This document shows positions 15,479-25,894 of a DNA stretch of 64,000 bases, one piece after another. The stretch lies in assembly GCA_031552845.1 (NCBI GenBank), contig JAVBMC010000010.1, positions 9,591 through 73,590 of the forward strand, in the 5' to 3' direction. A program made the position numbers and the translations under genes. The DNA comes from JAVBMC01 sp031552845. Lineage in GTDB: Bacteria; Verrucomicrobiota; Kiritimatiellia; RFP12; DVOR01. The notes beneath the pieces were generated by a model. The model saw only the letters and a list, made by a program, of their open reading frames with translations, did no database searches and was not told where the DNA came from. Position 1 is the stretch's first letter. Every line of letters starts with the position of its first letter.

Positions 15479-17446
15479 ATGAAACATCTGATATTAGCGG
15501 GAGTGATTAGTGCTGCGATGTTCGCCGGTGCGGAATCAACAATTCAAGTCATTCCACAGCCATCTGAAATCAATCTTAAAGAGGAGGTTTGGACGTTGCC
15601 GACCGATGCGGTGGTGGCGTTTGATCCACAAGCTGCCGGGGCGCGTGAGGCCGCTGAATTTTTAGCTGAAGTCTTGCGTCCGGCTACGGGTTATCCGTTG
15701 ACTGTTGCGCCTGTCGCCGCAGAGCAGAAGTCCGCAATTGTATTTGCCGCGCCTGCTGCCGGTGAGAAGCATCCGGCAGAGGGTTATGGTGTGACGGTGG
15801 GGTCTAGTGGTGTCACGGTGACAGCTTCCGATGCTGCTGGGTTCTTTTATGGTGCGCAGACTCTGCGCCAGCTTTTGCCGCCCGAAGCTTTTGCCGCTAA
15901 GAAGCAGGAGCGCATGGTTTGGACGATGCCGTACTGTACTATAAAAGATGCGCCGCGTTTTACGTGGCGTGGCTGGATGATTGATGACGGCCGTTACTTC
16001 TTCGGTAAGGAGGCTGTTAAGCGTTATATTGATTTGATGGCGGTGTATAAGCTGAACACCTTGCATTGGCATTTGACGGACGACCAAGGCTGGCGCATCA
16101 CGATTGATAAGTTCCCCAAGCTGACGGAGATCGGTTCGGTCCGCGCCTCCACTCCGAAGCGTTGGAATCGCGCTGAGTCGGACGGTACGCCCTATGGCCC
16201 GTTCTTCTACACGAAGGCGGATATCAAAGAGGTCCTCGCTTATGCGGCGAAGCGCCATGTGCGGGTTGTGCCGGAGATTGAGCTTCCAGGCCATGCACGT
16301 GCGGCATTGGCGGCATATCCCGAGTTGTCGTGTGTTCCCGGTTATAAGCTCGGCACCAGCACAACATGGGGCGTGCATGAGGATGTCGTTTGCGCGGGCA
16401 ACGACCAGACCTTGCGTTTCTTTGAGCAGGTGTTTGATGAAGTATGCGAATTGTTCGACAGTCCTGTGATTCACATCGGTGGCGACGAATGTCCCAAGAT
16501 CCGTTGGAAAGCATGCCCGAAGTGCCAAGCCCGCATCAAGGCGTTGGGCTTGAAGGACGAGCATCAGCTGCAAAGCTGGTTCGTCGGGCACTTCACGCAA
16601 TACCTCGCCAAGAAGAACCGCCGCGCGTTGGGTTGGGATGAGATTCTCGAAGGCGGCATCCCGAAGGGCGCGATGGTCATGTCATGGCGCGGTACAGAGG
16701 GCGGAATCGCCGCGGCGAAGATGGGGCATGATGCAGTCATGGCTTCTAAGACGCATTGTTATATCGACTACAATCAGTTCAAAGCATTCGATGGTTATGA
16801 GCATATCTTTGGATTCATCCCGCTGGAGAAGGCATACTCTTTCGATCCCTGCGCGGGCATTCCACCGGAACAACAACGTCATATCTTAGGTCCGCAGGCC
16901 AACAACTGGGCGGAGTATACTTCCAACACAAAGGAGTTGGATTGGAAATCATTCCCGCGTACCTGTGCTTTGGCGGAGGTTGCATGGACGCCGCCGCAGC
17001 AACGCAGTTTTGGCGGATTCAAGAACCGCCTGTCAGCGCACTACGCACGTCTGAAATACTTGGGCGTCAACGCCGCGCCAATAGAGCTGCCGTTTGATTC
17101 GCGCCCGGCGGTTGCCGAATGGAAGAACGGCGAATTTACTGCCAACTGGGCACCTGCATCGTGGGACATCACGGCAAGCGTCAAAAAGCCCGGAAAGTAT
17201 CTGGCGGTGTTCACCTACACGAGCGGCAAATACCGCTTGGGAGTGAAGAACCTGAAGGTGATGGCCGGTGATAAAGTAGTGGCCGAAATTGCCCGTGAGC
17301 AAGAGGCCGGCCCTGTCCCCACTTTTGTCTATCTGCCGTTCGACGTGTCAGGTGATGTTCCTTCGGCGCTTCGTCTGGAAGCCGAAGTGCGCACATCAGG
17401 CGGGACTGAGTGTGCCGGGCGGATTGAAATAGTCGAGCTGAAGTAA
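15479..17446 (+). CDS. Exported GH20 beta-N-acetylhexosaminidase, copy 1
   Basis: This 655-residue glycoside hydrolase has a signal peptide (MKHLILAGVISAAMFAGAES), a GH20b N-terminal domain (about 25-150) and the TIM-barrel catalytic domain (about 155-490). The barrel contains LHWHLTDDQGWR, EIELPGHA and HIGGDECP with the catalytic Asp336-Glu337 pair used in substrate-assisted hydrolysis of terminal GlcNAc or GalNAc. A beta-rich C-terminal domain of about 130 residues follows. It acts in the periplasm or outside the cell on chitobiose, mucin or host glycans. ATG 15479 is preceded by AGGAGG at 7 bases. A TATACT at 15427-15432 is a possible -10. A close paralogue follows. Confidence 0.93.
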   Translation: MKHLILAGVISAAMFAGAESTIQVIPQPSEINLKEEVWTLPTDAVVAFDPQAAGAREAAEFLAEVLRPATGYPLTVAPVAAEQKSAIVFAAPAAGEKHPAEGYGVTVGSSGVTVTASDAAGFFYGAQTLRQLLPPEAFAAKKQERMVWTMPYCTIKDAPRFTWRGWMIDDGRYFFGKEAVKRYIDLMAVYKLNTLHWHLTDDQGWRITIDKFPKLTEIGSVRASTPKRWNRAESDGTPYGPFFYTKADIKEVLAYAAKRHVRVVPEIELPGHARAALAAYPELSCVPGYKLGTSTTWGVHEDVVCAGNDQTLRFFEQVFDEVCELFDSPVIHIGGDECPKIRWKACPKCQARIKALGLKDEHQLQSWFVGHFTQYLAKKNRRALGWDEILEGGIPKGAMVMSWRGTEGGIAAAKMGHDAVMASKTHCYIDYNQFKAFDGYEHIFGFIPLEKAYSFDPCAGIPPEQQRHILGPQANNWAEYTSNTKELDWKSFPRTCALAEVAWTPPQQRSFGGFKNRLSAHYARLKYLGVNAAPIELPFDSRPAVAEWKNGEFTANWAPASWDITASVKKPGKYLAVFTYTSGKYRLGVKNLKVMAGDKVVAEIAREQEAGPVPTFVYLPFDVSGDVPSALRLEAEVRTSGGTECAGRIEIVELK

Positions 17447-17477
17447 CCTGTTCGGCATCTAAAAAACAGGGGGATTT

Positions 17478-19436
17478 GTGAAACACCTTATATTAGCAGG
17501 ATTGCTTGGCATTGCATTGTTTGCCGGGGCGGAGCCGCGGATTCAAATCATTCCGCAGCCGTCTGAAATCACCGTCAAAGAAGGCTCATGGACTCTGCCG
17601 TCCGATGTAGTGGTGTCGTTTGATCCGCAAGCTGCCGGGGCACGCGAAGCCGCCGAGTTCTTCGCCGGGTTTATCCGTCCGGCTACGGGTTATCCGCTGA
17701 CGGTTGCGCCTGTGTCCGCGAAGCAGAAGTCCGCGATTGTATTTGCCGCGCCCGTAGCCGATGAAAAGTATCCGACGGAGGGTTATGGCGTGACGGTGAC
17801 GCCGAGCGGTGTTACGGTGACGGCCTCCGATGCCGCAGGATTCTTTTATGGTGCGCAGACTCTGTGTCAGCTTTTGCCGCCTCAGGTCTTTGCGGCCAAA
17901 AAGCAAGAGGGCGTGAATTGGATCATGCCCTGTTGTACGATCAAGGATGCACCGCGGTTTTCCTGGCGTGGGTGGCTGCTGGATGATGCCCGTTATTTTT
18001 TCGGCAAAGAGGCCGCCAAACGGTATCTCGACTTGATGGCTATGTATAAGTACAATGTTTTTCATTGGCACTTGGTCGACGATCAGGGTTGGCGTCTCAC
18101 GGTTGACGCGTTCCCTAAGCTCATCGAGATTGGCTCGGTTCGCGCGGCGACTCAGAAACGCTTTAACCGTTCGCAGTGGGATGGCAAACCTTATGGTCCT
18201 TTCTTCTACACCAAGGATGATATTAAGGAAGTCATTGCCTATGCGGCGAAGCGTCATATTCGCGTCATGCCGGAGATTGAACTGCCCGGCCACGCGCGTG
18301 CGGCATTGGCGGCGTATCCGGAATTGTCGTGCGTGCCCGGCTACAACTTAGGCACCAGCACGGAGTGGAAGGTCCACGAAGATGTCTTTTGCGCGGGCAA
18401 TGATCAAACGCTGCGCTTCTTTGAGCAAGTGTTTGATGAGGTGTGCGAGCTCTTCGACAATCCGGTCATTCACATTGGCGGCGACGAATGTCCAAAGGTC
18501 CGTTGGAAGGAATGTCCCAAGTGCCAAGCCCGCATCAAGGCGTTGGGATTGAAGGATGAACATGAGTTGCAAAGCTGGCTCGTCGGACACTTCACGCAAT
18601 ATCTCGCTAAGAAGGGCCGCCGTGCGTTGGGTTGGGATGAGATTCTCGAAGGCGGCCTCCCGAAAGGTACGATGGTCATGTCGTGGCGCGGGGTAGCGGG
18701 CGGCATCGCCGCGGCGAAGAAGGGACATGATGTCGTGATGACGCCCACGGACTATTGCTATGTTGACTATCATCAATTCAAAGTCTTTGACGGGTATGAA
18801 TATCATTACTGGGACCTTCCACTTGAGAAGGCCTACTCCTTTAATCCGTGCGCGGGTATTCCTTCCGAACAGCAACACCATATCTTAGGCACGCAGGCGA
18901 ACAACTGGGGCGAGTTCATTGCGGACGTGCCGGAGTTGGAGTGGAAATCATTTCCGCGCTCGTGTGCTCTGGCAGAGGTTGCGTGGTCGCCGCAGGAGAG
19001 CCGCAAGTTTAGCGAATTCAAACCGCGCCTCGCCACGCACCTGACGCGCCTGAAACATCTGGGTGTCAACTCTGCGCCGATGGCGATGTCGTCCAATCCT
19101 CCGGCGGTCGCCACATGGAAGAAGGGCGATTTCAGCGCCGAGTGGAGTCCGGCATCGTGGGATATTACATCAGCTGTTAAGAAACCCGGAAAGTACTTAG
19201 TGGTGTTCTCGAACACGGATGGAGAAGGCCAGCTCAGAATCAAGAACCTGAAAGTGTTAGCCGACGATCAAGTGATCGAAGTGAATACTCCGGAGCAGGA
19301 GGTTATTCCTCTGCCGGTGTTTGGCTATCTGCCATTCACGATATCAGGAGAGGTTCCGCCGAAGCTCCGCCTTGAAGGCGAAGTGCGTGCCAAAACTGAG
19401 TCTGCCGGAGAGATTGCGGTAGTTGCGCTAGACTGA
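17478..19436 (+). CDS. Exported GH20 beta-N-acetylhexosaminidase, copy 2
   Basis: This is a tandem paralogue of the preceding gene, colinear along its length, with the same signal peptide pattern (MKHLILAGLLGIALFAGAEP) and catalytic pair at identical positions (D336-E337 in HIGGDECP). It starts at GTG 17478, supported by AGGGGGA and by alignment to copy 1. The gap from copy 1 is 31 bases, so the two probably form one transcript. Differences concentrate in the C-terminal beta domain and around YCYVDYHQF, which could shift substrate choice. It overlaps the end of recO, on the other strand, by 9 bases, and no terminator separates the convergent genes. Confidence 0.93.
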   Translation: MKHLILAGLLGIALFAGAEPRIQIIPQPSEITVKEGSWTLPSDVVVSFDPQAAGAREAAEFFAGFIRPATGYPLTVAPVSAKQKSAIVFAAPVADEKYPTEGYGVTVTPSGVTVTASDAAGFFYGAQTLCQLLPPQVFAAKKQEGVNWIMPCCTIKDAPRFSWRGWLLDDARYFFGKEAAKRYLDLMAMYKYNVFHWHLVDDQGWRLTVDAFPKLIEIGSVRAATQKRFNRSQWDGKPYGPFFYTKDDIKEVIAYAAKRHIRVMPEIELPGHARAALAAYPELSCVPGYNLGTSTEWKVHEDVFCAGNDQTLRFFEQVFDEVCELFDNPVIHIGGDECPKVRWKECPKCQARIKALGLKDEHELQSWLVGHFTQYLAKKGRRALGWDEILEGGLPKGTMVMSWRGVAGGIAAAKKGHDVVMTPTDYCYVDYHQFKVFDGYEYHYWDLPLEKAYSFNPCAGIPSEQQHHILGTQANNWGEFIADVPELEWKSFPRSCALAEVAWSPQESRKFSEFKPRLATHLTRLKHLGVNSAPMAMSSNPPAVATWKKGDFSAEWSPASWDITSAVKKPGKYLVVFSNTDGEGQLRIKNLKVLADDQVIEVNTPEQEVIPLPVFGYLPFTISGEVPPKLRLEGEVRAKTESAGEIAVVALD

Positions 19437-20189
19437 TTCGCTCAGCATCTCAAAAGCAATGCGCCTGCTGGCGGGCAATCCATCCAACAGGTATTGCAGC
19501 AGCAGTCCTTGAAAGCGCGTCAGCCCGAGGCGCGTGGTGGCATTGTGAACGGTCTCCAATCTTTCGCCGCTCCAAACCCGCTGCGTCTGCTCGGCAAACA
19601 AAAGCGCCGTCTCGGCTGACAATGTCACCCGCATCGGATGCCGCGCCGTCTCGGCGATGTGCGCACACACAAACCCGCCGGTCTCAAAGCAAAAGGTGAA
19701 CCACTCAATCCCTTCGCACTCCGGGCACAGTTCAATGTGCGGCAGGTAGCCTAAATCTTTTAAGAGTGTCAGCTCGTAGGCCAAGATCGTATCAATCGGG
19801 TCGGCTGTGGCTAAAGCATCCAACGCATGATCCAGCGCGGCAAACAACTCCGGATGGGGATGCGCCGGCTGCAGCACGCGGTGCGTCAAGTCACACAGAT
19901 AAGCTGCCGCCATTGCGGCGCGCCAATTCCCGTGCAGGTATTCACGCCAAGCCAACGGAAAACATTCGCGTGCGGCGTGGATGTTTTCATGCGAGCGGGT
20001 GTAAAACACAAGTTCGCACGTCTGCGCTAAATCGTATTGTCCAAGAAACGCGCTTTTCGGACGGCAGGCACCCTTGATCGAAGTTGTGGTCATGCCATAA
20101 TCCCGCGTCAGCCACGTCACCATGTGCGACGTCTGCCCGAACGGATTGATCCGCAGGACAATCGCTTCGCTCTTCAGCAGGTCTTGCAT
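19428..20189 (-). CDS. recO: DNA repair protein RecO
   Basis: This 253-residue protein has the N-terminal OB fold of RecO (EAIVLRINPFGQTSHMVTWLTRDYGM) followed by the helical domain. A CPEC pair with later Cys residues (ELCPECEGIEWFTFCFETGGFVCAH) suggests the zinc site found in many RecO proteins. RecO anneals single strands and, with RecR, loads RecA onto SSB-coated DNA. The length matches the family. The start overlaps the end of waaA by 16 bases, so it is the last gene of a minus-strand run clpB / BamB-like / waaA / recO. Confidence 0.85.
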   Translation of the reverse strand: MQDLLKSEAIVLRINPFGQTSHMVTWLTRDYGMTTTSIKGACRPKSAFLGQYDLAQTCELVFYTRSHENIHAARECFPLAWREYLHGNWRAAMAAAYLCDLTHRVLQPAHPHPELFAALDHALDALATADPIDTILAYELTLLKDLGYLPHIELCPECEGIEWFTFCFETGGFVCAHIAETARHPMRVTLSAETALLFAEQTQRVWSGERLETVHNATTRLGLTRFQGLLLQYLLDGLPASRRIAFEMLSESV

Positions 20190-21484
20190 GATTCAATCGC
20201 CTGTAACATCACTGTCACGCAACGCGGCACCACGCCCTTACGCGCTTCGACGATTTGCGTAGCCCGCTCACCCTGCGCCGTACGCAGCGAAGGCGACGCC
20301 AGCAGTTCCGCAATCGCCGCTTCCAATTCCTGCGCATCATCAACTTGAATGATCGCCCGCGCGGCCAGCAAGTCGGACATCACCGGACGGAAGTTCTCCG
20401 TGTTCGGACCAATCACTGTAGCTGTGCCGCAGAGGCAAGGTTCAATCATATTCTGCGCACCATGCTCGCAGAGGCTCTTGCCGACAAACACAATATCGGC
20501 ATTGCCATAAAATCCCATCAGCTCGCCGGTTGTGTCGGCTAATACAATGGCGTTGTCGTCCTTCGCTCCGGTGTCCTTTGATTTGCGGATGCGCGGCAGG
20601 CCTGTGGCAGTGATGTTCGCCTCGACGGCATCGGCCTTTTCAAAGTGACGCGGCGCCAGAATCAAACGGAGCTGTGGATAGTCCTGCTTGAGGCGTTTAT
20701 AAATATCGATGAGCACTGCATCTTCGCCCGGCCAAGTCGAACCGCCCAGCAAGCGGATGTTGTTGGATGTCACGCCGCAACGCTGTTCCAACCATGTGGC
20801 AAGCTCGCTCTCCTTAGCGGGATTACGGTTGGCGACATCGAACTTGGCACTGCCGGTGACTTCAATGCGTGCGGGGTCGGTGCCGGCATCAACAAGACGC
20901 TGCTTGTCGAGATCGGATTGCGCCATGATTTGCGTGAAGAGGTTGAACACATCGCCAAACCATACGCGCAACTTCTTATAGCGCGGCGCGGAACGGTCGG
21001 AGATGCGCGAGTTGATGAGGAACAGCGGAATGCCGCGTGCGCGGGCGGTGCGGATGAGGTTCGGCCAAATTTCCGACTCAGTGAGAATCAACGCTTGCGG
21101 ATTAACCAAGTCCAGCGTCTTGCGTACGCAGGGGCGGAAGTCTAAAGGACAGTAGATGCGGACGTCGCGCGCCTCCACCATTTTCTCGGCCTCACGCCAG
21201 CCGGTCGAGCTGGTGGTGCTGAGGACGAATGCGGCGTTGGGGTTCTGCTTGCGGAACTCCCGCATGAACTGCCCCGCCACGTAGACTTCGCCCACGCTGA
21301 CAGCATGAATCCAAATCCGCCGGGTGCCGTCTTGCAGTTGATCCTTCACGCTCTGCGGGAAACGCCCAAAGCGGTCAGCAAAGCGGTCGGCATAGCCGCC
21401 GCGCTTGGACATGCGTAGTAGGAACTTCGGCAGCAGCACCAAGTAGGCGCAGAGGAATAGAATATCGTAAATCAGCCACTTCAT
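20174..21484 (-). CDS. waaA: 3-deoxy-D-manno-octulosonic acid (Kdo) transferase WaaA
   Basis: This 436-residue GT30 enzyme transfers Kdo from CMP-Kdo to lipid IVA in the inner leaflet. The N-terminal membrane segment (WLIYDILFLCAYLVLLPKFLL) precedes IWIHAVSVGEV, ILTESEIWPN and INSRISDRSAPRYKKL, all typical for the N-terminal Rossmann domain. The C-terminal half holds GGSTWPGEDAVL, LILAPRHFEKAD, FVGKSLCEHGAQNMIEP and the nucleotide-binding end. It implies a Gram-negative envelope with lipopolysaccharide. It overlaps the upstream BamB-like gene by 4 bases (ATGA type), so translation is coupled. Confidence 0.95.
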   Translation of the reverse strand: MKWLIYDILFLCAYLVLLPKFLLRMSKRGGYADRFADRFGRFPQSVKDQLQDGTRRIWIHAVSVGEVYVAGQFMREFRKQNPNAAFVLSTTSSTGWREAEKMVEARDVRIYCPLDFRPCVRKTLDLVNPQALILTESEIWPNLIRTARARGIPLFLINSRISDRSAPRYKKLRVWFGDVFNLFTQIMAQSDLDKQRLVDAGTDPARIEVTGSAKFDVANRNPAKESELATWLEQRCGVTSNNIRLLGGSTWPGEDAVLIDIYKRLKQDYPQLRLILAPRHFEKADAVEANITATGLPRIRKSKDTGAKDDNAIVLADTTGELMGFYGNADIVFVGKSLCEHGAQNMIEPCLCGTATVIGPNTENFRPVMSDLLAARAIIQVDDAQELEAAIAELLASPSLRTAQGERATQIVEARKGVVPRCVTVMLQAIESCKTC

Positions 21485-23214
21485 TCGTCACCCAGACAAA
21501 ATAGGTTCTTCGTGCCACGGACAATCATTTTGCCGTTGACGAAAACAGGCGTCGCGTCGATCTTCTCGCCTAGCGCGAGCTTCCGCAGCTCTTCAAACTC
21601 ACGCCCGGGTTTGAGAACAAACAACACGCCTTCACGATCGATCACGTAGAGATGTCCACCGGCAACCACAGGCGAACTGTAGAAGCTCTCATCAAACTCA
21701 TGCGTCCAGACCTCTTCGTCTTTCTCCAGCGCGTAGCAATACACCTCGCCGCCATTGTTCGCAAAGTAAATCAAGCCATCAGCCATCGCAGGCGACGAGA
21801 CATCCGGTAGCGACAAGTCGGGATTCTCCCACACTGTCTTGGGGTCGTCCGGGTTAGTCACATCCAGCACGAGAATTTTGGAGAGTTCGTTCATCAACAC
21901 CAGATAGGGCGCGAGGTAAGCGGGCGACACCGCAACTTCGCCACCCACACCCTTGCCGCTCCAACGGATCTTGCCATCGGCGGCATTGAGGAAGATAGCC
22001 TTCTCGTGCCCGGAGCAGACAACTAAATCATTGATGGCGATTGGACTACTCCACGCAGGCCCTGCATTTTCGATTGGCGTCTTCCAAGCGATTGTGCCGC
22101 TGCGCGGATTTAACGCCATGACACACGGATCATCGGATTGCAGCCACTGCACAATCAGCAACCCTTCCGCAAGAATGAGCGAGGATGCATGGCCATAGGT
22201 ATTTCGCGGGCGTCCGAGGTGGCGCTGCCAGACAATCTTGCCGTTGTGATCCAGCGCGGCCACATCGCCAGTGGCAAAGATCGCATAGATGCGTTCGGTG
22301 TCGGCGGCCGGAGAGGGCGCGGCGAGACCGGTGTCGTCCATGACGGTTGGCAACGGCTTGCCGCCGCTGGCATCCGGGATTACCGTGCTCCACAACAGCT
22401 TGCCATCGTCCAAAGCATACGCCACAACGCGGCATTCTTTCTTGCCGGCTTCGCTGATGAATATCTTGCCGTCGATGATGGCGGGGGTGTTGAATCCGGC
22501 GGTTGTCAGCGGCACCTTCCATTTAACAACGGGCAGTCCTTTGGGCGCGGCATCAGCAGGAACAGGTGCGCGGAAGTAGGTGGCAGGTAATATCTGCGGT
22601 TCGGGTCCGGCAATCTGCATGACAGGCGGCGGTGTGGCGGGGGTAGGTTTGTCTGCTGTTGGTGTGACGGCGACTAGGGGTTCATCGGGTTCGTCATCGG
22701 CAGCTTCTTCAGAATCGATCAGGCGCATGCGGATGTTGAGTGCGATGCCGACCGCGAACAACAGGAAGATGACAACGCCGAACGCAATGCGGGTGTTGGA
22801 CAGCGCACGGGCGTTATCGCCCTGCGGCAGATTGCGGGGATTCGCCAGCTTCACATCCAGCCGCCACGCGGTGTGCAGGCAGAGTGCGGTAATCATCAGG
22901 CCGATTACCAACAGCCACAAGGCCCGCGTTTGGAATGCGGTCGAAACAAAGTAAGCATGACGGATTGCCGCATCGGCATCACGTGCCAGCGACACCAGCT
23001 CCGGCGTTGCATCGGCGGCGCGTGCCGCGGCGAGCAGCCGGGAGTGCGCGCTGTCGGCTGAGGGTGTCAAGCTCGTGGATTGAACCCGCGCCGCGACGAG
23101 CAGCGTGAACACCGTCAGGCTGAAAACAAGCGCGATGATGCCGACTCCTCCGGCACAGCGGCGGAGCAGAGCACGGCGCCGTAAAAGGCCGGGGCATGGT
23201 TTATCTGTCGTCAC
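21481..23214 (-). CDS. Membrane-anchored PQQ-like beta-propeller protein (BamB-like)
   Basis: The protein is about 577 residues from GTG 23214. It has two N-terminal hydrophobic segments (GIIALVFSLTVFTLLVAA and ALWLLVIGLMITALCLHTAW) and a third (AFGVVIFLLFAVGIALNI), then a Pro/Thr-rich linker. A seven- or eight-bladed beta-propeller with repeated W and G motifs follows (DGKLLWSTVIP, NGKIVWQRHL, DGKIRWSGK, DEEVWTHEF). Such propellers occur in BamB and in quinoprotein-like proteins. No PQQ ligands are evident, so an assembly or sensing role is likelier than an enzyme. The start was placed after the clpB terminator. The open frame extends upstream through it, but that part is low-complexity. Confidence 0.7.
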   Translation of the reverse strand: MTTDKPCPGLLRRRALLRRCAGGVGIIALVFSLTVFTLLVAARVQSTSLTPSADSAHSRLLAAARAADATPELVSLARDADAAIRHAYFVSTAFQTRALWLLVIGLMITALCLHTAWRLDVKLANPRNLPQGDNARALSNTRIAFGVVIFLLFAVGIALNIRMRLIDSEEAADDEPDEPLVAVTPTADKPTPATPPPVMQIAGPEPQILPATYFRAPVPADAAPKGLPVVKWKVPLTTAGFNTPAIIDGKIFISEAGKKECRVVAYALDDGKLLWSTVIPDASGGKPLPTVMDDTGLAAPSPAADTERIYAIFATGDVAALDHNGKIVWQRHLGRPRNTYGHASSLILAEGLLIVQWLQSDDPCVMALNPRSGTIAWKTPIENAGPAWSSPIAINDLVVCSGHEKAIFLNAADGKIRWSGKGVGGEVAVSPAYLAPYLVLMNELSKILVLDVTNPDDPKTVWENPDLSLPDVSSPAMADGLIYFANNGGEVYCYALEKDEEVWTHEFDESFYSSPVVAGGHLYVIDREGVLFVLKPGREFEELRKLALGEKIDATPVFVNGKMIVRGTKNLFCLGDE

Positions 23215-23221
23215 GCCGGGT

Positions 23222-23250
23222 AGTATAGCAGTTTGGCGCGGCGCTATAAA
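23222..23250 (-). promoter_or_regulatory. Possible promoter of the BamB-like gene
   Basis: On the minus strand TTTATA (weak -35) is followed after 17 bases by TATACT (23222-23227). It lies between the clpB terminator and the GTG at 23214, which would make the mRNA leaderless or nearly so. Confidence 0.4.
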
Positions 23251-23251
23251 G

Positions 23252-23298
23252 CTAAATAAAAAATCCGCCCGCACAGAAAATGAATCCTGTGCGGACGG
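23252..23298 (-). terminator. Rho-independent terminator after clpB
   Basis: On the minus strand CCGTCCGCACAG pairs with CTGTGCGGGCGG (12 bp, one G-U) around a 10-base loop, followed by ATTTTTTATTT. It lies 26 bases after the clpB stop and separates clpB from the BamB-like gene. Confidence 0.93.
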
Positions 23299-23324
23299 AC
23301 TCGGCCTTGGTGGGCACATCCTAC

Positions 23325-25871
23325 TTAGCTGATGGCGAGCTTGCCCTTGGCGAACGTCACGTGGATCGTTGCGCCCGGCAGGAACTTGCCGCCGATCAGT
23401 TCAACAGCAATCGGGTTCTCGAGCTGTTTTTGAATGACGCGCTTGACAGGCCGCGCACCATAGGTCGGGTCATACCCGGCCTCGGCAATGTGGTCAACCG
23501 CCTTCTCATCGACATCCAACGTTAGCTCCTGCTCGGTCAGCCGCGTTTGCAGGTCTTCAAGCTGCAGGCGGACAATTTGCCGGATGCTGTTCTTGTCCAG
23601 CGTGTGGAAGTTGATGATGTCGTCCACGCGGTTGAGGAACTCGGGACGGAAGAGCCGCTTGAGCTCCGCCATCACGCCGTCCTCGTCCTTACTGCCGGAA
23701 CCGACATTGCTCGTCATAATGATAATCGTATTCTTAAAGCTCACCGTGCGGCCTTGGTTGTCGGTCAAGCGGCCATCGTCCAGCACCTGCAGCAGGATGT
23801 TGAACACATCAGGATGCGCCTTCTCGATTTCGTCTAGCAGCACCACCGAGTAAGGTTTGCGCCGCACAGCCTCGGTCAGCTGGCCGCCCTCTTCGTACCC
23901 GACATATCCGGGAGGCGCGCCGACCAAGCGGGACACGGAGTGCTTCTCCATATACTCGCTCATGTCGATGCGGGTCATCGCGGCTTCGGAGTCAAACAGC
24001 TCCGTCGCCAACGCCCGCGCCAGCTCAGTCTTACCCACACCGGTCGGCCCCAAGAAGATAAACGTACCCACAGGCCGCTCGCGGCTCTTGATGCCCGCCC
24101 GCGCCCGCAGCACCGCCATCGAAATCGTATCCACTGCTTCATCTTGCCCAATCACCCGCTTGCGCAGATGATCGCCCAAGTGCAGCAGCTTTTCGCGCTC
24201 GCCTTCCAACAGCCGCGTTACCGGCACGCCGCTCCAGCGCGACACCGCCTCGGCAATCTCCTCCGGCGTCACCTCTTCGCGCAGCATCTGCTGGCCGGCT
24301 TCGTCCGCCGCGTTCTTATGCGCGAGCTGTTTCTCCAGCTCCGGAATCGTACCATACTGCAGCTCTGCCGCCTTGTCGTGATTATAGGTACGCTTCGCCT
24401 CTTCAAGCTGCGTTTTAGCCTCTTCAAGCTTCGTGCGCAAAGTCTTCGCCTGTTCGTGCTGCTCCTTTTCCTTCAACCATTGGGCACGCAGCGCATCGGC
24501 GCTCGACTTGTTCTCGGCCAACTCACGGCGCAGTTCCTCAAGACGCCGCTTGGAAGCTTCATCCTTCTCCTTCTTGAGTGCAGTCTCCTCAATCTCCAAC
24601 CGCATCACCTTGCGCGTCAGCTCATCCAGCTCGGCTGGCATGGAGTCCATCTCCGTGCGGATCGAGGCGCACGCCTCGTCCAACAAATCAATCGCCTTGT
24701 CCGGCAGAAAGCGGTCTTGGATATAACGGTCCGACAGCACCGCCGCACTCACCAGTGCCGCATCTTGAATCCGCACGTTGTGATGCGCCTCGAAACGCTC
24801 TCTCAGACCACGTAGAATCGACAACGTGTCCTCCACCGTCGGCGCATCCACCTGCACCGGTTGGAACCGCCGCTCCAGCGCCGCGTCCTTCTCCATGTAC
24901 TTGCGATACTCATCCAACGTCGTCGCGCCGATACAATGCAGCTCGCCCCGTGCCAGCATGGGCTTGAGCATGTTGCCCGCATCCGAAGACCCCTCCGTCT
25001 TACCCGCGCCCACGATCGTATGAATCTCATCGATAAACAGAATGATCCGCCCCTCCGCCGCCTTGATTTCATTCAAGACTGCCTTCAGGCGTTCTTCAAA
25101 CTCGCCGCGATACTTCGCGCCCGCCATCAACGCCGTCATATCCAGCGCAAAAATCGTCCGATCCTTCAAACCCTCCGGCACGTCACCGCGCAGAATCCGC
25201 TGCGCCAGCCCCTCCACAATCGCCGTCTTGCCCACGCCCGGCTCGCCGATCAACACCGGATTATTTTTCGTCTTACGCGACAGAATCCGCACCACATGCC
25301 GGATCTCCGTATCGCGCCCAATCACCGGGTCCAACTTACCCGACCGCGCCAGCTCCACCAAATCCTGCCCATACTTCTTCAACGCCTCATACTGCCCCTC
25401 CGGATTATCCGTCGTCACCTGCTGATTCCCGCGGATTTCCTTCAAAGCCGCCATCAGCGCCTTCTTATCCGCGCCCAGCTCCTTCAACAGCTTCGCCGTA
25501 AACTTATCCGACTCCTCCAGTCCCAGCAGCACATGCTCCACCGACACATACGCATCCTTCATCTGCCGGGCAAAATCCTCCGCCTTCAACAGCGCCTTAT
25601 TCAAATCATCGGTGATATAAATTTTACCCGCCTCCGTCTGCCCCGACACATGCGGCAGCGAAGCCAGCTTCTCCTCCACCCGCGCAATCAACGTCGGCAA
25701 CGAAACGCCCGCCCGTTGGATAATCGACCCAACCAGCCCGCCCTCCTGCGCCAACAAAGCAATCAACAAATGCGGCGTATCCACCGCCTGATGCGAAAAC
25801 CTCAACGCCGTCTTCTGCGCCGAATCCACCGCCTCGCGCGCCCTCTGCGTCATCTTATTCAAATCAAACAT
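23325..25871 (-). CDS. clpB: ATP-dependent disaggregase chaperone ClpB
   Basis: This AAA+ disaggregase of 848 residues has all ClpB parts. These are the Clp_N double repeat (1-145), NBD1 with Walker A GEPGVGKT and LFIDEIHTI, the coiled-coil M domain (about 400-520, rich in Glu/Lys heptads) and NBD2 with GPTGVGKT and [15 protein letters not shown]. The conserved C-terminal domain is also present. It works with DnaK to solubilise aggregates after stress. The start at 25871 (MFDLNKMTQ) fits the family and has GAAGGG upstream. ATG 25880 is an alternative. A good TTGGCG-17-TATACT promoter lies just upstream. No CIRCE or HrcA operator is visible. Confidence 0.97.
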   Translation of the reverse strand: MFDLNKMTQRAREAVDSAQKTALRFSHQAVDTPHLLIALLAQEGGLVGSIIQRAGVSLPTLIARVEEKLASLPHVSGQTEAGKIYITDDLNKALLKAEDFARQMKDAYVSVEHVLLGLEESDKFTAKLLKELGADKKALMAALKEIRGNQQVTTDNPEGQYEALKKYGQDLVELARSGKLDPVIGRDTEIRHVVRILSRKTKNNPVLIGEPGVGKTAIVEGLAQRILRGDVPEGLKDRTIFALDMTALMAGAKYRGEFEERLKAVLNEIKAAEGRIILFIDEIHTIVGAGKTEGSSDAGNMLKPMLARGELHCIGATTLDEYRKYMEKDAALERRFQPVQVDAPTVEDTLSILRGLRERFEAHHNVRIQDAALVSAAVLSDRYIQDRFLPDKAIDLLDEACASIRTEMDSMPAELDELTRKVMRLEIEETALKKEKDEASKRRLEELRRELAENKSSADALRAQWLKEKEQHEQAKTLRTKLEEAKTQLEEAKRTYNHDKAAELQYGTIPELEKQLAHKNAADEAGQQMLREEVTPEEIAEAVSRWSGVPVTRLLEGEREKLLHLGDHLRKRVIGQDEAVDTISMAVLRARAGIKSRERPVGTFIFLGPTGVGKTELARALATELFDSEAAMTRIDMSEYMEKHSVSRLVGAPPGYVGYEEGGQLTEAVRRKPYSVVLLDEIEKAHPDVFNILLQVLDDGRLTDNQGRTVSFKNTIIIMTSNVGSGSKDEDGVMAELKRLFRPEFLNRVDDIINFHTLDKNSIRQIVRLQLEDLQTRLTEQELTLDVDEKAVDHIAEAGYDPTYGARPVKRVIQKQLENPIAVELIGGKFLPGATIHVTFAKGKLAIS

Positions 25872-25894
25872 AAACAACATCCCTTCTGTAGTAT

